DNA of 64,000 bases, taken from Tragulus kanchil. Taxonomy: Eukaryota; Chordata; Mammalia; Artiodactyla; Tragulidae. The position numbers and the translations under genes were made by a program. The stretch is from the NCBI GenBank assembly GCA_022376925.1, contig JAIOJX010000025.1, positions 137,413,301 through 137,477,300 of the forward strand, read 5' to 3'. Under the pieces are notes generated by a model. The model saw nothing but the letters and a program-made list of their open reading frames with translations. It was not told where the DNA came from and ran no database searches. Shown piece after piece: positions 55,501-60,840 of this stretch; positions within the stretch are counted from its first letter, which is position 1, and each line of letters begins with the position of its first letter.

Positions 55501-55521
55501 ACTTTGATCCACAAGATCTGA
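13402..55521 (-). CDS. CLOCK: CLOCK gene, 15 coding exons of the 3' part (residues ~147 to stop)
   Basis: CLOCK is the bHLH-PAS partner of BMAL1 (ARNTL). The heterodimer binds E-boxes and drives PER, CRY and other clock-controlled genes in the nucleus. Seen here: fifteen exons on the minus strand, all with AG/GT boundaries and compatible phases, encode the end of PAS-A, PAS-B, the PAC region, a Ser-rich linker, the coiled-coil exon and the long Gln-rich C-terminus. Summed length is 2106 nt (701 aa plus stop). With the 146 residues known upstream in human and mouse this predicts about 847 aa, against 846 in human (from memory). The bHLH and first PAS-A exons lie past the right edge. Protein identity to human CLOCK is very high by eye. 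Several exons occur twice because of tandem duplications that look like assembly errors; the entries below give the copy assigned to the gene. Identification is secure; only the duplicated stretches are uncertain. Confidence 0.97.
13930..14140 (+). mobile_element. MIR SINE
   Basis: The order gagcacgggccctgaggcgc, tttcaaactctggctttccg, gtgtgactggccaagatgtt, then tcctcactttcttcatttac and the AT-rich tail follows the ancient mammalian MIR consensus. It lies in the last CLOCK intron, directly left of a Bov-tA SINE. Confidence 0.75.
14150..14370 (+). mobile_element. Bov-tA SINE
   Basis: tRNA-derived head (ctctgcctgcaatacaggag, then cctgggtttgacccctgggc with a degenerate B box) joined to a BovB-derived tail (gagaatcctgtggacagagg, agcctggcggctacagtcca). 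Inserted in the last CLOCK intron. Confidence 0.88.
14936..15266 (-). mobile_element. CHR-type tRNA-derived SINE
   Basis: In reverse, it begins ggcttccctggtggtccagt with a tRNA-like B box (ggttcgatccctggcc) and ends in aaagatggatgaaac plus an A-rich tail. It is flanked by a short direct repeat (catatgagt at about 14926 and 15267). The second copy at about 16016-16342 belongs to tandem duplication 5. Confidence 0.85.
16016..16342 (-). mobile_element. CHR-type SINE, duplicate copy
   Basis: Same insertion as the SINE at 14936-15266, with a shorter G-run, carried in the second copy of tandem duplication 5. Confidence 0.85.
16582..17798 (-). other. CLOCK intron segment with a MIR
   Basis: Part of the last CLOCK intron. 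Only the MIR at about 17145-17300 is recognised. Confidence 0.6.
17145..17300 (-). mobile_element. MIR fragment (reverse orientation)
   Basis: attacagatgaggaaactga followed by gcaagttaagtaacctgctg and a degenerate end is the reverse complement of the MIR core. Intronic. Confidence 0.7.
17799..18063 (-). CDS. CLOCK: CLOCK exon (residues ~702-790) with polyproline in place of polyGln
   Basis: Acceptor ctcttaacag, donor gtaagc. It encodes (R)[19 protein letters not shown], then [20 protein letters not shown] and on to [16 protein letters not shown]. Residues 756-762 are seven prolines coded by a pure (CCG)7 run at 17883-17903, flanked by CAG codons on both sides. Human CLOCK has glutamines at this site. 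The exon is unusually GC-rich compared with the AT-rich introns. 265 bp, phase 2 in, phase 0 out. Confidence 0.96.
18330..19860 (+). mobile_element. L1 LINE 3' part, interrupted by a SINE
   Basis: The L1 ORF2 C-terminal and 3' UTR signature is in sense: aaaatggattaacataaatg, tggccaagagtcttgaacag, gggaaatgcaaatcaaaacc, tgtgagataccacatcacat. Old, with many stops. A CHR-type SINE is inserted at 18669-18935. Intronic to CLOCK. Confidence 0.85.
18669..18935 (+). mobile_element. CHR-type SINE inserted in L1
   Basis: Starts gggcttccctggtggtccag and ends aaagatggatgaaaatagat with an A-rich tail. L1 sequence attaaaaaacagccagga on the left (about 18651) recurs as attaaaaaatggccaaga on the right (about 18951), a target-site duplication. 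Confidence 0.87.
19870..21952 (-). other. CLOCK intron segment with L2-like and MIR-like pieces
   Basis: AT-rich intron. 20500-20640 resembles an L2 LINE 3' end (tctgcctaaaatgctctcct, then ggagctttccctgagggcac). 21395-21575 resembles a MIR in sense. Both are weak. No exon recognised. Confidence 0.5.
21953..22155 (-). CDS. CLOCK: CLOCK exon (residues ~635-702), Gln/Ser-rich
   Basis: It encodes [40 protein letters not shown], and on to [10 protein letters not shown] plus two bases of an Arg codon, with donor gtagtt. The acceptor is a tandem NAGNAG (tagcag): using the first AG would start the exon at 22158 and add one Gln; the start given here matches the human protein. 203 bp. No recognisable globular domain. 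Confidence 0.95.
22362..22725 (-). mobile_element. CHR-type SINE with 14-bp target-site duplication
   Basis: Reverse-orientation element ending (on the plus strand) ...ccaccagggaagccc. It is bounded by perfect direct repeats aagctatgacttct at about 22348 and 22726, so its limits are well defined. An odd extra T-rich stretch (22362-22400) precedes the poly-T. Intronic to CLOCK. Confidence 0.9.
23249..23458 (-). CDS. CLOCK: CLOCK exon (residues ~565-634), Gln-rich region
   Basis: Acceptor tttttaaag, donor gtaatg. 70 codons in phase 0: [20 protein letters not shown], then [20 protein letters not shown] and onward to [11 protein letters not shown]. It is collinear with human CLOCK over all 70 residues, with a handful of substitutions (for example S for N in QQSNPG position, V for I in APINMQ). 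Part of the unstructured transactivation domain. Confidence 0.97.
24243..24395 (-). CDS. CLOCK: CLOCK 51-residue coiled-coil exon (residues 514-564; mouse exon 19 equivalent)
   Basis: 153 bp, phase 0 both sides, donor gtaagt. It encodes [20 protein letters not shown] through [20 protein letters not shown] to MVHGQGLQ, a charged heptad-like coiled coil. Its length and calculated residues (514-564) match exactly the segment skipped in the mouse Clock-delta19 mutant, where a donor-site change removes 51 residues and weakens transactivation; this region binds CIPC and MLL1. Here the donor looks normal. The acceptor gives a choice: ttaag before TTTCAG gives Phe-Gln at the start, whereas cag six bases later would drop them; the former matches known CLOCK protein. 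Confidence 0.97.
24530..25024. other. GC-richer intronic island, not identified
   Basis: Between the 51-residue exon and the TTTG repeat, base composition rises (for example gcagggtggc-like and cctgagcctcagcctggcct stretches near 24860). Open frames exist on both strands but resemble nothing I know. Possibly an old repeat. Confidence 0.3.
25025..25045 (+). repeat. (TTTG)n microsatellite
   Basis: About five TTTG units (tttgtttgtttgtttgtttg) in a CLOCK intron. Confidence 0.9.
25080..26327 (-). other. CLOCK intron segment
   Basis: AT-rich. 25125-25270 is weakly MIR-like. No exon or strong repeat recognised. Confidence 0.45.
26580..26795 (-). mobile_element. Bov-tA SINE
   Basis: On the plus strand it reads ccccagggactgtagccttc, ctccaggcaagaatactgct, ggggatcttcctgacccagg and a reverse tRNA-like B box (ggtcgaacccaggtctcctg). 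It contains an internal repeat of ttgctcagttgtgtccg. The copy at 27683-27898 is from tandem duplication 6. Confidence 0.88.
27041..27130 (-). CDS. CLOCK: CLOCK exon (residues ~484-513)
   Basis: Acceptor gcttctag, donor gtattt. It encodes [20 protein letters not shown] then [10 protein letters not shown], 30 codons in phase 0. Human reads SINSQSVGSSLTQPVMSQAT. An identical copy lies at 28144-28233. Duplication of this exon alone would keep frame, so only the wider pattern shows it to be artefactual. Confidence 0.95.
27683..27898 (-). mobile_element. Bov-tA SINE, duplicate copy
   Basis: Same insertion as 26580-26795, including the internal 17-bp repeat, with one G-to-A difference in the B-box region. 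Confidence 0.88.
28144..28233 (-). other. second copy of the CLOCK 484-513 exon
   Basis: Identical in sequence and splice sites to 27041-27130. It lies inside tandem duplication 6. Including both would insert 30 residues into CLOCK, which is not seen in other mammals. Confidence 0.9.
28838..28938 (-). CDS. CLOCK: CLOCK exon (residues ~450-483)
   Basis: Acceptor accttag, donor gtaaac. It encodes (S)[19 protein letters not shown], then [14 protein letters not shown]. Human has T for the second P after KIP, and MV where this has TA. 101 bp, phase 1 in, phase 0 out. Too short and too spliced to appear as a long ORF; recognised by translating between the splice sites. Confidence 0.94.
29420..29605 (+). 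mobile_element. L1 3' UTR fragment, weak
   Basis: tacactta aaaatgtcaaaggg and tttcattttaaatattacca resemble old L1 3' ends. Repeated at about 30587-30772 through tandem duplication 7. Assignment tentative. Confidence 0.45.
30137..30395 (+). mobile_element. CHR-type SINE, truncated copy
   Basis: Starts ggggcttcccctggtggtcc and carries the B box ggttcgatccctggcctg, but stops at the duplication junction without an A-tail. Compare the complete version at 31304-31636. Confidence 0.88.
31304..31636 (+). mobile_element. CHR-type SINE with A-tail and target-site duplication
   Basis: Complete element ending in a long A-run, flanked by agaaggatgctctt on the left (about 31294) and right (about 31635). 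It inserted 40 bp from the donor site of the CLOCK 403-450 exon. Confidence 0.9.
31678..31819 (-). CDS. CLOCK: CLOCK exon (residues ~403-450), Ser-rich linker
   Basis: Acceptor tctccttag, donor gtgagt. It encodes [20 protein letters not shown], then [20 protein letters not shown] and TAVSDPS. In CLOCK this Ser-rich segment carries known phosphorylation sites near residues 427-450. 142 bp, phase 0 in, phase 1 out. Single copy, lying just left of a 9.6 kb transposon-rich intron. Confidence 0.96.
32177..32415 (+). mobile_element. CHR-type SINE inserted in L1
   Basis: gggcttccctggtggtccag start, B box ggttcgatccctggcccagg, end aagatggatgaaaactaaaa. The copy at 33322-33560 is the same insertion duplicated. 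Confidence 0.88.
33322..33560 (+). mobile_element. CHR-type SINE, duplicate copy
   Basis: Same insertion as 32177-32415, in the second copy of tandem duplication 8. Confidence 0.88.
34065..34283 (-). mobile_element. Bov-tA SINE inserted in L1
   Basis: Plus strand: gactgtagcccaccaagctt, gcaagaatactggagtgggg, ggggatctttctgagtcagg, then a reverse tRNA-like part ending cacctaggaagcc. A damaged copy lies at 32920-33107. Confidence 0.87.
34831..35079 (-). other. CLOCK intron segment, unassigned
   Basis: C/T-rich sequence with no recognised repeat or exon. Confidence 0.4.
35080..37287. repeat. tandem duplication 9 (probable assembly artefact)
   Basis: 35080-36170 repeats as 36198-37287. The bridge 36171-36197 (ggcccctcggatagagtccc) resembles the sequence at about 37345-37360 that follows the second copy, i.e. 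a collapsed contig end. Confidence 0.9.
35356..35445 (-). mobile_element. short BovB-related 3' fragment
   Basis: gctcagtcgtgctggactct followed by ctgcagcacaccaggtttcc and tccttcaccatctccctc matches the reverse complement of the BovB tail. Also at about 36473-36562 through tandem duplication 9. Confidence 0.7.
36085..38650 (-). mobile_element. L1 LINE (reverse orientation), with a nested SINE
   Basis: Plus strand reads tgttgatttacaatattgtt, ctcctgtacaacaaagtgac, then the reverse of L1 ORF2 (gtcattctgaccaccgtgag, ttatttgcatttctctaatg). A CHR-type SINE interrupts it at 38263-38592, after which L1 resumes (ggtcccatttatttttgttt). The segment 36085-36170 is a duplicated edge of it. Confidence 0.82.
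38132..40416. repeat. tandem duplication 10, including a CHR-type SINE (probable assembly artefact)
   Basis: 38132-39279 repeats as 39286-40416. The start of the second copy is noisy (39286-39315), and poly-G/poly-A lengths differ in the SINE. Confidence 0.9.
38263..38592 (-). mobile_element. CHR-type SINE inserted in L1
   Basis: Flanked by the near-perfect direct repeat tgtacaaaagtttt (left, about 38252) and tgtacaaaggtttt (right, about 38593). The copy at 39405-39729 belongs to tandem duplication 10. Confidence 0.9.
38990..40690 (-). mobile_element. second reverse-orientation L1 3' part
   Basis: ctctgtatctatgagtctgt, atctcacttagtacaatgct and, from about 40540, ttttccatagtgactgcacc then caatcccaccaacagagcaa are reverse L1 3' sequence. 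Part (39286-40416) is repeated by tandem duplication 10, and the CHR-type SINE at 39405-39729 is inside that copy. Confidence 0.78.
40700..40975 (+). mobile_element. possible old LTR (MaLR/MLT1-like) fragment
   Basis: ctcacagtaactactgagat then ttacatagcaataggtggct followed by aatac resembles the end of an ancient mammalian LTR. Solo, degenerate, no coding sequence. Family assignment uncertain. Confidence 0.35.
41384..41459 (-). CDS. CLOCK: CLOCK exon (residues ~377-402), end of structured region
   Basis: Acceptor cacttgtag, donor gtatgt. It encodes (S)[19 protein letters not shown] then ETAADK, matching human CLOCK. 76 bp, phase 2 in, phase 0 out. The copy at 42480-42554 has lost a base and is frameshifted, so this copy is the intact one. 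Confidence 0.95.
42002..42149 (-). CDS. CLOCK: CLOCK exon (residues ~328-377), PAS-B end and PAC
   Basis: Acceptor tcttag, donor gtaata. It encodes (L)[19 protein letters not shown], then [20 protein letters not shown] and FIVCTHTVV, identical to human by eye. This is the C-terminal PAS-B strand set and PAC motif that helps dock BMAL1 and CRY. 148 bp, phase 1 in, phase 2 out. A second copy lies at 43098-43245. Confidence 0.95.
42480..42554 (-). other. second, frameshifted copy of the CLOCK 377-402 exon
   Basis: 75 bp rather than 76: copy one reads gttctcgtcgtctttcagcc, this reads gttctcgtgcctttcagccc on the plus strand. The donor context is also cut off by the duplication junction (gtattt in place of gtatgt). 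It is best explained as contig-end sequencing error. Confidence 0.88.
43098..43245 (-). other. second copy of the CLOCK 328-377 exon
   Basis: Same sequence and splice sites as 42002-42149, inside tandem duplication 11. Confidence 0.9.
43581..45727. repeat. tandem duplication 12, including a MIR (probable assembly artefact)
   Basis: 43581-44633 repeats as 44671-45727, offset 1090 bp. The bridge 44634-44670 is a noisy version of both flanks. Confidence 0.9.
44230..44455 (+). mobile_element. MIR SINE
   Basis: tgtctctgccaccaatctta, gtaaatcagttagcctttct, gtgtctcagtttacttgtga and agataagaatacctactttc follow the MIR core. Copies at 45320-45545 and, in part, 46469-46634 come from overlapping tandem duplications. 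Confidence 0.78.
45940..46046 (-). CDS. CLOCK: CLOCK exon (residues ~292-328), PAS-B core
   Basis: Acceptor ...aatttag, donor gtaagt. It encodes (R)[20 protein letters not shown] and [15 protein letters not shown], with identical residues to human CLOCK by eye. 107 bp, phase 2 in, phase 1 out. A second copy lies at 47028-47134. Confidence 0.95.
46259..46341 (-). CDS. CLOCK: CLOCK exon (residues ~265-292), start of PAS-B
   Basis: The acceptor ends in ...tttgtag and the donor is gtaact. The exon reads [20 protein letters not shown] and KFLFLDH, ending with two bases of an Arg codon. It opens the PAS-B fold. 83 bp. An identical copy lies at 47347-47429 and the 5' part of a third at 48564-48601; those are treated as duplication artefacts. 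Confidence 0.95.
47028..47134 (-). other. second copy of the CLOCK 292-328 exon
   Basis: Same sequence and splice sites as 45940-46046, inside tandem duplication 13. Confidence 0.9.
47347..47429 (-). other. second copy of the CLOCK 265-292 exon
   Basis: Same as 46259-46341, inside tandem duplication 13. Reading both PAS-B exon pairs would add 190 nt and shift the frame. Confidence 0.9.
48310..48535 (+). mobile_element. MIR SINE
   Basis: taagagcttgcgctttaaga, ctcagttctactacttagta, gccgtgactttgggcaactt, then taaatgaggtaatgcatgcc match a MIR in sense. Also at about 49480-49707 through tandem duplication 14. Intronic to CLOCK. Confidence 0.8.
48564..48601 (-). other. partial third copy of the CLOCK 265-292 exon
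   Basis: Only the acceptor side ([12 protein letters not shown]) is present; the copy is cut at the boundary of tandem duplication 14 and has no donor. Confidence 0.88.
49733..50378 (-). other. CLOCK intron segment
   Basis: AT-rich, no recognised element apart from the exon boundary at its right edge. Confidence 0.5.
50379..50497 (-). CDS. CLOCK: CLOCK exon (residues ~225-264), PAS-A/PAS-B linker
   Basis: Acceptor tttttag, donor gtatgg. It reads (V)[20 protein letters not shown], then [19 protein letters not shown]. The first residues differ from human VSSSAHNG (STAV against SSSA); the rest is identical by eye. 119 bp, phase 1 to phase 0. It is separated from the previous exon by an intron of only 300 bp. 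Confidence 0.96.
50798..50911 (-). CDS. CLOCK: CLOCK exon (residues ~187-225), after PAS-A
   Basis: Acceptor ttatttcag, donor gtaagt. The translation runs [20 protein letters not shown], then [17 protein letters not shown], matching CLOCK with Leu for Met in CCHML. 114 bp, phase 1 to phase 1. It encodes the strand-rich segment between the PAS-A core and the PAS-A/PAS-B linker. Single copy in the window. Confidence 0.96.
50977..53143. repeat. tandem duplication 15 (probable assembly artefact)
   Basis: 50977-52060 repeats as 52058-53143, offset 1081 bp, flush. Intronic sequence of T/C-rich composition with no gene. Confidence 0.92.
53144..54695 (-). other. CLOCK intron segment, unassigned
   Basis: T/C-rich stretch (53144-54040) then AT-rich sequence. 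Possible old LINE remnants but nothing I can name. No exon seen. Confidence 0.4.
54698..54930 (-). mobile_element. Bov-tA SINE
   Basis: Plus strand: gcccgccaggctcctctgtc, caacaatactggagtgggtt, ggggatcttcctgacccagg, ending gagccacctggaagccc. Reverse orientation, in the intron between the 147-187 and 187-225 exons. Confidence 0.88.
55401..55521 (-). CDS. CLOCK: CLOCK exon, PAS-A C-terminal part (residues ~147-187)
   Basis: The exon opens after a ctctttcag acceptor with S-D-L-V-D-Q-S and reads through [19 protein letters not shown] to TPEYLK, ending one base into a codon before gtaagt. It is the second half of the PAS-A dimerisation fold that contacts BMAL1. One visible difference from human is Tyr for His after ILST. 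121 bp, phase 0 in, phase 1 out. It is the most 5' CLOCK exon I find; the exon with the start of PAS-A should lie right of 64000. Confidence 0.96.
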
Positions 55522-56235
55522 CTGAAAGAGAAATTTTAAAAATTAAATAATTACACTGATTCAGGAAACATTTTAAAAATACATAATCACTCTTAAAACA
55601 TCAGATGAGCACACGGTTGACATTTCATTATCTGTAAACACTGACAAATATCAAGTTACAGAGCACAACTCAAAAAACAAGACTGAGAAGATGAAAAACA
55701 TTCACGTGATCTCAGTGTCTCTGATACTAGCCATTGTCGGATTCATGATCAATGTGACCTTTGAAAGTTTGGTAAATTATTTGCAAAGGTAAGTTTCACC
55801 ACATGTGAACATGTAAAATATAAAAGGACTAAGAAAGCTGGTTAGAAGAATCTCTGGCTACCAGATTTAACCTTACCATAAACACCAACTTCTGCTGTGG
55901 TGTGGTATATACAACAAATAAAGGACCACAAGAGAAGCCACAGGATACATGAAGAGACACGACTTTGGTGTCATTTCAATTTTCCAATGTGTCTTTATTT
56001 CATCTTTCCCAGCCATCTATCCTGCATCCCACTGTCAAAAAGTCATGCTGTAACATAGCTAATCTCTTCACAAAGAAGGCGAGTTATACTGAGCATTATA
56101 GTCTATGCTAAAATTAATCAACAGTAATCTGGCAAGCAAGAGGTTGCCTACAATGTGCCATGACCATGGAATAGTAAACAGGGCAGTGTCTGCCCATAAG
56201 AACCACAGAAAACAAAACTTTTTAGTGACATCACA
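55522..56235 (-). other. CLOCK intron segment, nothing recognised
   Basis: Upstream (right) of the PAS-A exon. AT-rich, no repeat or exon recognised. Confidence 0.5.
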
Positions 56236-56237
56236 TG

Positions 56238-56412
56238 CATGTGCATGCTAAGTCGCTTCAGTCGTGTCCAACTCTGTGACTCCATGGACGCTAGCCCACC
56301 AGGCTCCTCTGTCCATGGGATTGTCCAGGTAGGAATACTGGAGCAGGCTGCCAGGGGATCTTCCTTATCCAGGGATCCAACCCAAAACTCTTCCGTATAC
56401 GGCACTGCTACA
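56238..56412 (-). mobile_element. Bov-A/Bov-tA SINE fragment
   Basis: gcatgctaagtcgcttcagt, cgtgtccaactctgtgactc, caccaggctcctctgtccat, then ggggatcttccttatccagg. Reverse-orientation BovB-derived SINE; the part from 56315 is duplicated at 57411. Confidence 0.85.
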
Positions 56413-58464
56413 TTTCCTGCCAAATCCCATCCAGTCGAGTTGATTTCTCTGCATTTTCAAACTCAGTGAAATCCTGAGGATACTGAAGTAATAGCTCCAA
56501 GACCACAGCTCCAAGACTAGGGCAAAGGAGGTAAAAGGAACTGAGAAGGCAGGGCTGAGAATTCTACCAAGTGGTTTCACTTTTATTTCATTTTTCAAAT
56601 ACTGTAAAGACTGTTAAAAAAAAAAAAAAATCAAAAAAAGGAAAAAACAAAACAAGGAGCCACCTAAGATGGTAAGAGGCAGGATAGGGCTGTTTACCAC
56701 TTGCATACAAGCCATACATTTACTGACTGCCTGCCTTTTTTTCCTCTAGCCGTCAAGATCCATCAGCCACATGAAGTGAATCTGTCCCCTCTATCACCAA
56801 GTGTTTGTACCCTTCCATCTTTCACAGACCAGCTGAAATTATTTCTTCAAAAGTATGTCCTTTAACTGTACTGTTATTGTTTGTTGTCTAGTTATTAACT
56901 CGTGTCTGACTCTACAACCCCATGGACTGCAGCACTCCAGGCTTCCCTGTCCTCCATTACTCCTGCTGGCTCAAACTGAGTCGATGGTATCATCCAACCA
57001 TCTCAGCCTCTGCCACACCTTTCCTTCTTGCCTACAATCTTTCCCAGTATCAGGGTCTTTTCCAATGAGTCAGCTCTTCATAACAGGTGACCAAAGTACT
57101 GGAGTTAAGCTTCACCATTGGGCCTTTCAATGAATATTCAGTTAATTTCCTTCAGGATTGACTGGTTTGATCTCCTTGCTGTCTAAGGGATCTAAAGAGT
57201 CTTCTTCAGCACCACAATTCAAAAGCATTAATTCTTCGGCACTTAGCCTTCATTATGGCCAACTCTCACATCCATACGTGACTACTGCAAAAACCATAGC
57301 TTTGACTATACAAACCTCAGTCAGCAAGGTAGTGTCTCTGCTTTTTATACACAGTCCAGATATGTCATCGCTAGCCCACCAACTCTGGCTCCATACGTCC
57401 CACCCCCTTTATGGGATTGTCCAGGTAGGAATACTGGAGCAGGCTGCCAGGGATCTTCCTTATCCAGGATCCAACCCAAACCTCTTCCGTATACGGCACT
57501 GCTACATTTCCTGCCAAATCCCATCCAGTCGAGTTGATTTCTCTGCATTTTCAAACTCAGTGAAATCCTGAGGATACTGAAGTAATAGCTCCAAGACCAC
57601 AGCTCCAAGACTAGGGCAAAGGAGGTAAAAGGAACTGAGAAGGCAGGGCTGAGAATTCTACCAAGTGGTTTCACTTTTATTTCATTTTTCAAATACTGTA
57701 AAGACTGTTAAAAAAAAAAAAAAAATCAAAAAAAGGAAAAAACAAAACAAGGAGCCACCTAAGATGGTAAGAGGCAGGATAGGGCTGTTTACCACTTGCA
57801 TACAAGCCATACATTTACTGACTGCCTGCCTTTTTTTCCTCTAGCCGTCAAGATCCATCAGCCACATGAAGTGAATCTGTCCCCTCTATCACCAAGTGTT
57901 TGTACCCTTCCATCTTTCACAGACCAGCTGAAATTATTTCTTCAAAAGTATGTCCTTTAACTGTACTGTTATTGTTTGTTGTCTAGTTATTAACTCGTGT
58001 CTGACTCTACAACCCCATGGACTGCAGCACTCCAGGCTTCCCTGTCCTCCATTACTCCTGCTGGCTCAAACTGAGTCGATGGTATCATCCAACCATCTCA
58101 GCCTCTGCCACACCTTTCCTTCTTGCCTACAATCTTTCCCAGTATCAGGGTCTTTTCCAATGAGTCAGCTCTTCATAACAGGTGACCAAAGTACTGGAGT
58201 TAAGCTTCACCATTGGGCCTTTCAATGAATATTCAGTTAATTTCCTTCAGGATTGACTGGTTTGATCTCCTTGCTGTCTAAGGGATCTAAAGAGTCTTCT
58301 TCAGCACCACAATTCAAAAGCATTAATTCTTCGGCACTTAGCCTTCATTATGGCCAACTCTCACATCCATACGTGACTACTGCAAAAACCATAGCTTTGA
58401 CTATACAAACCTCAGTCAGCAAGGTAGTGTCTCTGCTTTTTTATACACAGTCCAGATATGTCAT
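56315..58464. repeat. tandem duplication 16, in Bov-A and BovB sequence (probable assembly artefact)
   Basis: 56315-57368 repeats as 57411-58464. The bridge 57369-57410 is a corrupted version of the SINE at 56289-56314. Confidence 0.92.
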
Positions 58465-60545
58465 AGCTTTCCTCCCAAGGAGGAACCGTCTTTTAATTTC
58501 ATGGCTACAGTCACTGTCCACAGTGATTCTGGAGCCCAAGAAAACAGTCTGTCACTGTTTCTACTTTTTTTCACTTCTATTTGTCAGGAAGTGATGGGAC
58601 TGGATGCCATCCCATCATGATCTTAACTTTTTAATGTTATAAGTTTTAAGCCAGCTTTTTAACTCTCTTCTTTCACCCTCATCAAGAGGCTCTTCAGTTC
58701 CTCTTCACTTTCTGAAATTAGTGATTTCATCTGCATATCTGAGACTGTTGATATTTCTCCTGGCAATCTTGATTCTAGCTTGTGATTCACGCAGCTTGGC
58801 ACTTTGCATGATGTACACTGTACAGGAGTTAAATAAATAGTATACAGCATATATACAATATACAGCTTTGGCACAGTCTTCTCCCAATTTTGAACCAGTC
58901 CCTTGCTACATGTCTGGTTCTGTTGCTTCCTGACTAGCATACAGATTTCTCAGCAGAGAGGCAAGGGGGTCTGGTACTCCCATCTCCTTAAGAATTTTCC
59001 AGTTTTTTTTTTGTTTTTTAATCCATAGAGTCAAAGGCTTTAGCTTAGTCAATAAAGCAGAAACAGATGTTTTTCTGGAATTCCCCTGCCTTTTTTATGA
59101 TTCAATAAATGTTGGCAAGTTATCTCTGGTTCCTCTGCCTGTTCAATATCCAACCTGGAAGTTTTCAACTCTTGTACTACTGAAGCCTAGCTTGAAGGAT
59201 TTTGAGCATAACCTTGTTAGAACGTGAAACAGGTACAACTGTATGCTAGTCGGAACATTCTTTGGCATTGACCTTCTTTGGGACTGGAATGAAAACTTAA
59301 TTTTTCCACTCTTGTGGCCACTGCTAAGTTTTCCAAATATGCTGGCACACTGAGTGCAGCCCTTTAACAGCATCATCCTTCAGAATTTGAAATAGCTCAG
59401 CTGGAATTCCATCACCATAGCATTAGTAGTGATGTTTCTTCAAAATCAAAAGTCTCTAGCAAATAAATTTTGACTTACCCCATAGCCTTTCCTCCCAAGG
59501 ACTATACAAACCTCAGTCAGCAAGGTAGTGTCTCTGCTTTTTTATACACAGTCCAGATATGTCATAGCTTTCCTCCCAAGGAGGAACCGTCTTTTAATTT
59601 CATGGCTACAGTCACTGTCCACAGTGATTCTGGAGCCCAAGAAAACAGTCTGTCACTGTTTCTACTTTTTTTCACTTCTATTTGTCAGGAAGTGATGGGA
59701 CTGGATGCCATCCCATCATGATCTTAACTTTTTAATGTTATAAGTTTTAAGCCAGCTTTTTAACTCTCTTCTTTCACCCTCATCAAGAGGCTCTTCAGTT
59801 CCTCTTCACTTTCTGAAATTAGTGATTTCATCTGCATATCTGAGACTGTTGATATTTCTCCTGGCAATCTTGATTCTAGCTTGTGATTCACGCAGCTTGG
59901 CACTTTGCATGATGTACACTGTACAGGAGTTAAATAAATAGTATACAGCATATATACAATATACAGCTTTGGCACAGTCTTCTCCCAATTTTGAACCAGT
60001 CCCTTGCTACATGTCTGGTTCTGTTGCTTCCTGACTAGCATACAGATTTCTCAGCAGAGAGGCAAGGGGGTCTGGTACTCCCATCTCCTTAAGAATTTTC
60101 CAGTTTTTTTTTTGTTTTTTAATCCATAGAGTCAAAGGCTTTAGCTTAGTCAATAAAGCAGAAACAGATGTTTTTCTGGAATTCCCCTGCCTTTTTTATG
60201 ATTCAATAAATGTTGGCAAGTTATCTCTGGTTCCTCTGCCTGTTCAATATCCAACCTGGAAGTTTTCAACTCTTGTACTACTGAAGCCTAGCTTGAAGGA
60301 TTTTGAGCATAACCTTGTTAGAACGTGAAACAGGTACAACTGTATGCTAGTCGGAACATTCTTTGGCATTGACCTTCTTTGGGACTGGAATGAAAACTTA
60401 ATTTTTCCACTCTTGTGGCCACTGCTAAGTTTTCCAAATATGCTGGCACACTGAGTGCAGCCCTTTAACAGCATCATCCTTCAGAATTTGAAATAGCTCA
60501 GCTGGAATTCCATCACCTCCACTAGCTCATTAGTAGTGATGTTTC
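58399..60545. repeat. tandem duplication 17, within BovB (probable assembly artefact)
   Basis: 58399-59436 repeats as 59500-60545, offset 1101 bp. It overlaps the end of duplication 16. The end of copy one (59437-59499) is a noisy mix of downstream and upstream sequence. Confidence 0.92.
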
Positions 60546-60840
60546 TTAAGGTCCACTTCACACTCCAGGATGCCCAGGTCTAGGTGACTGACTACTGGGT
60601 TATGTGCATCATTAAGATCTTTTTTGTATAGCTCTTCTGTATATTCTTAACATCTTTTCTTAATCTCTTCTGATTCTGTTAGGACATTCTGTTAGGTCCT
60701 TGCTGTTTCTGTCCTTTACTGTGCCTATCCTTGCATGAAATGTTCCCTTGATATCTCCCATTTTCTTGATGAGATCTCCAGTCTTTCTTTCGCTTTCTAT
60801 TGTTTTCCTCTATTTTTTTTCACTGTTCATTAAAGAAGGC

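Noticed and set aside
58659..58940. Candidate active reverse transcriptase
   Set aside because: The frames are short and interrupted, and the catalytic motif reads YADE. It is a dead BovB copy.
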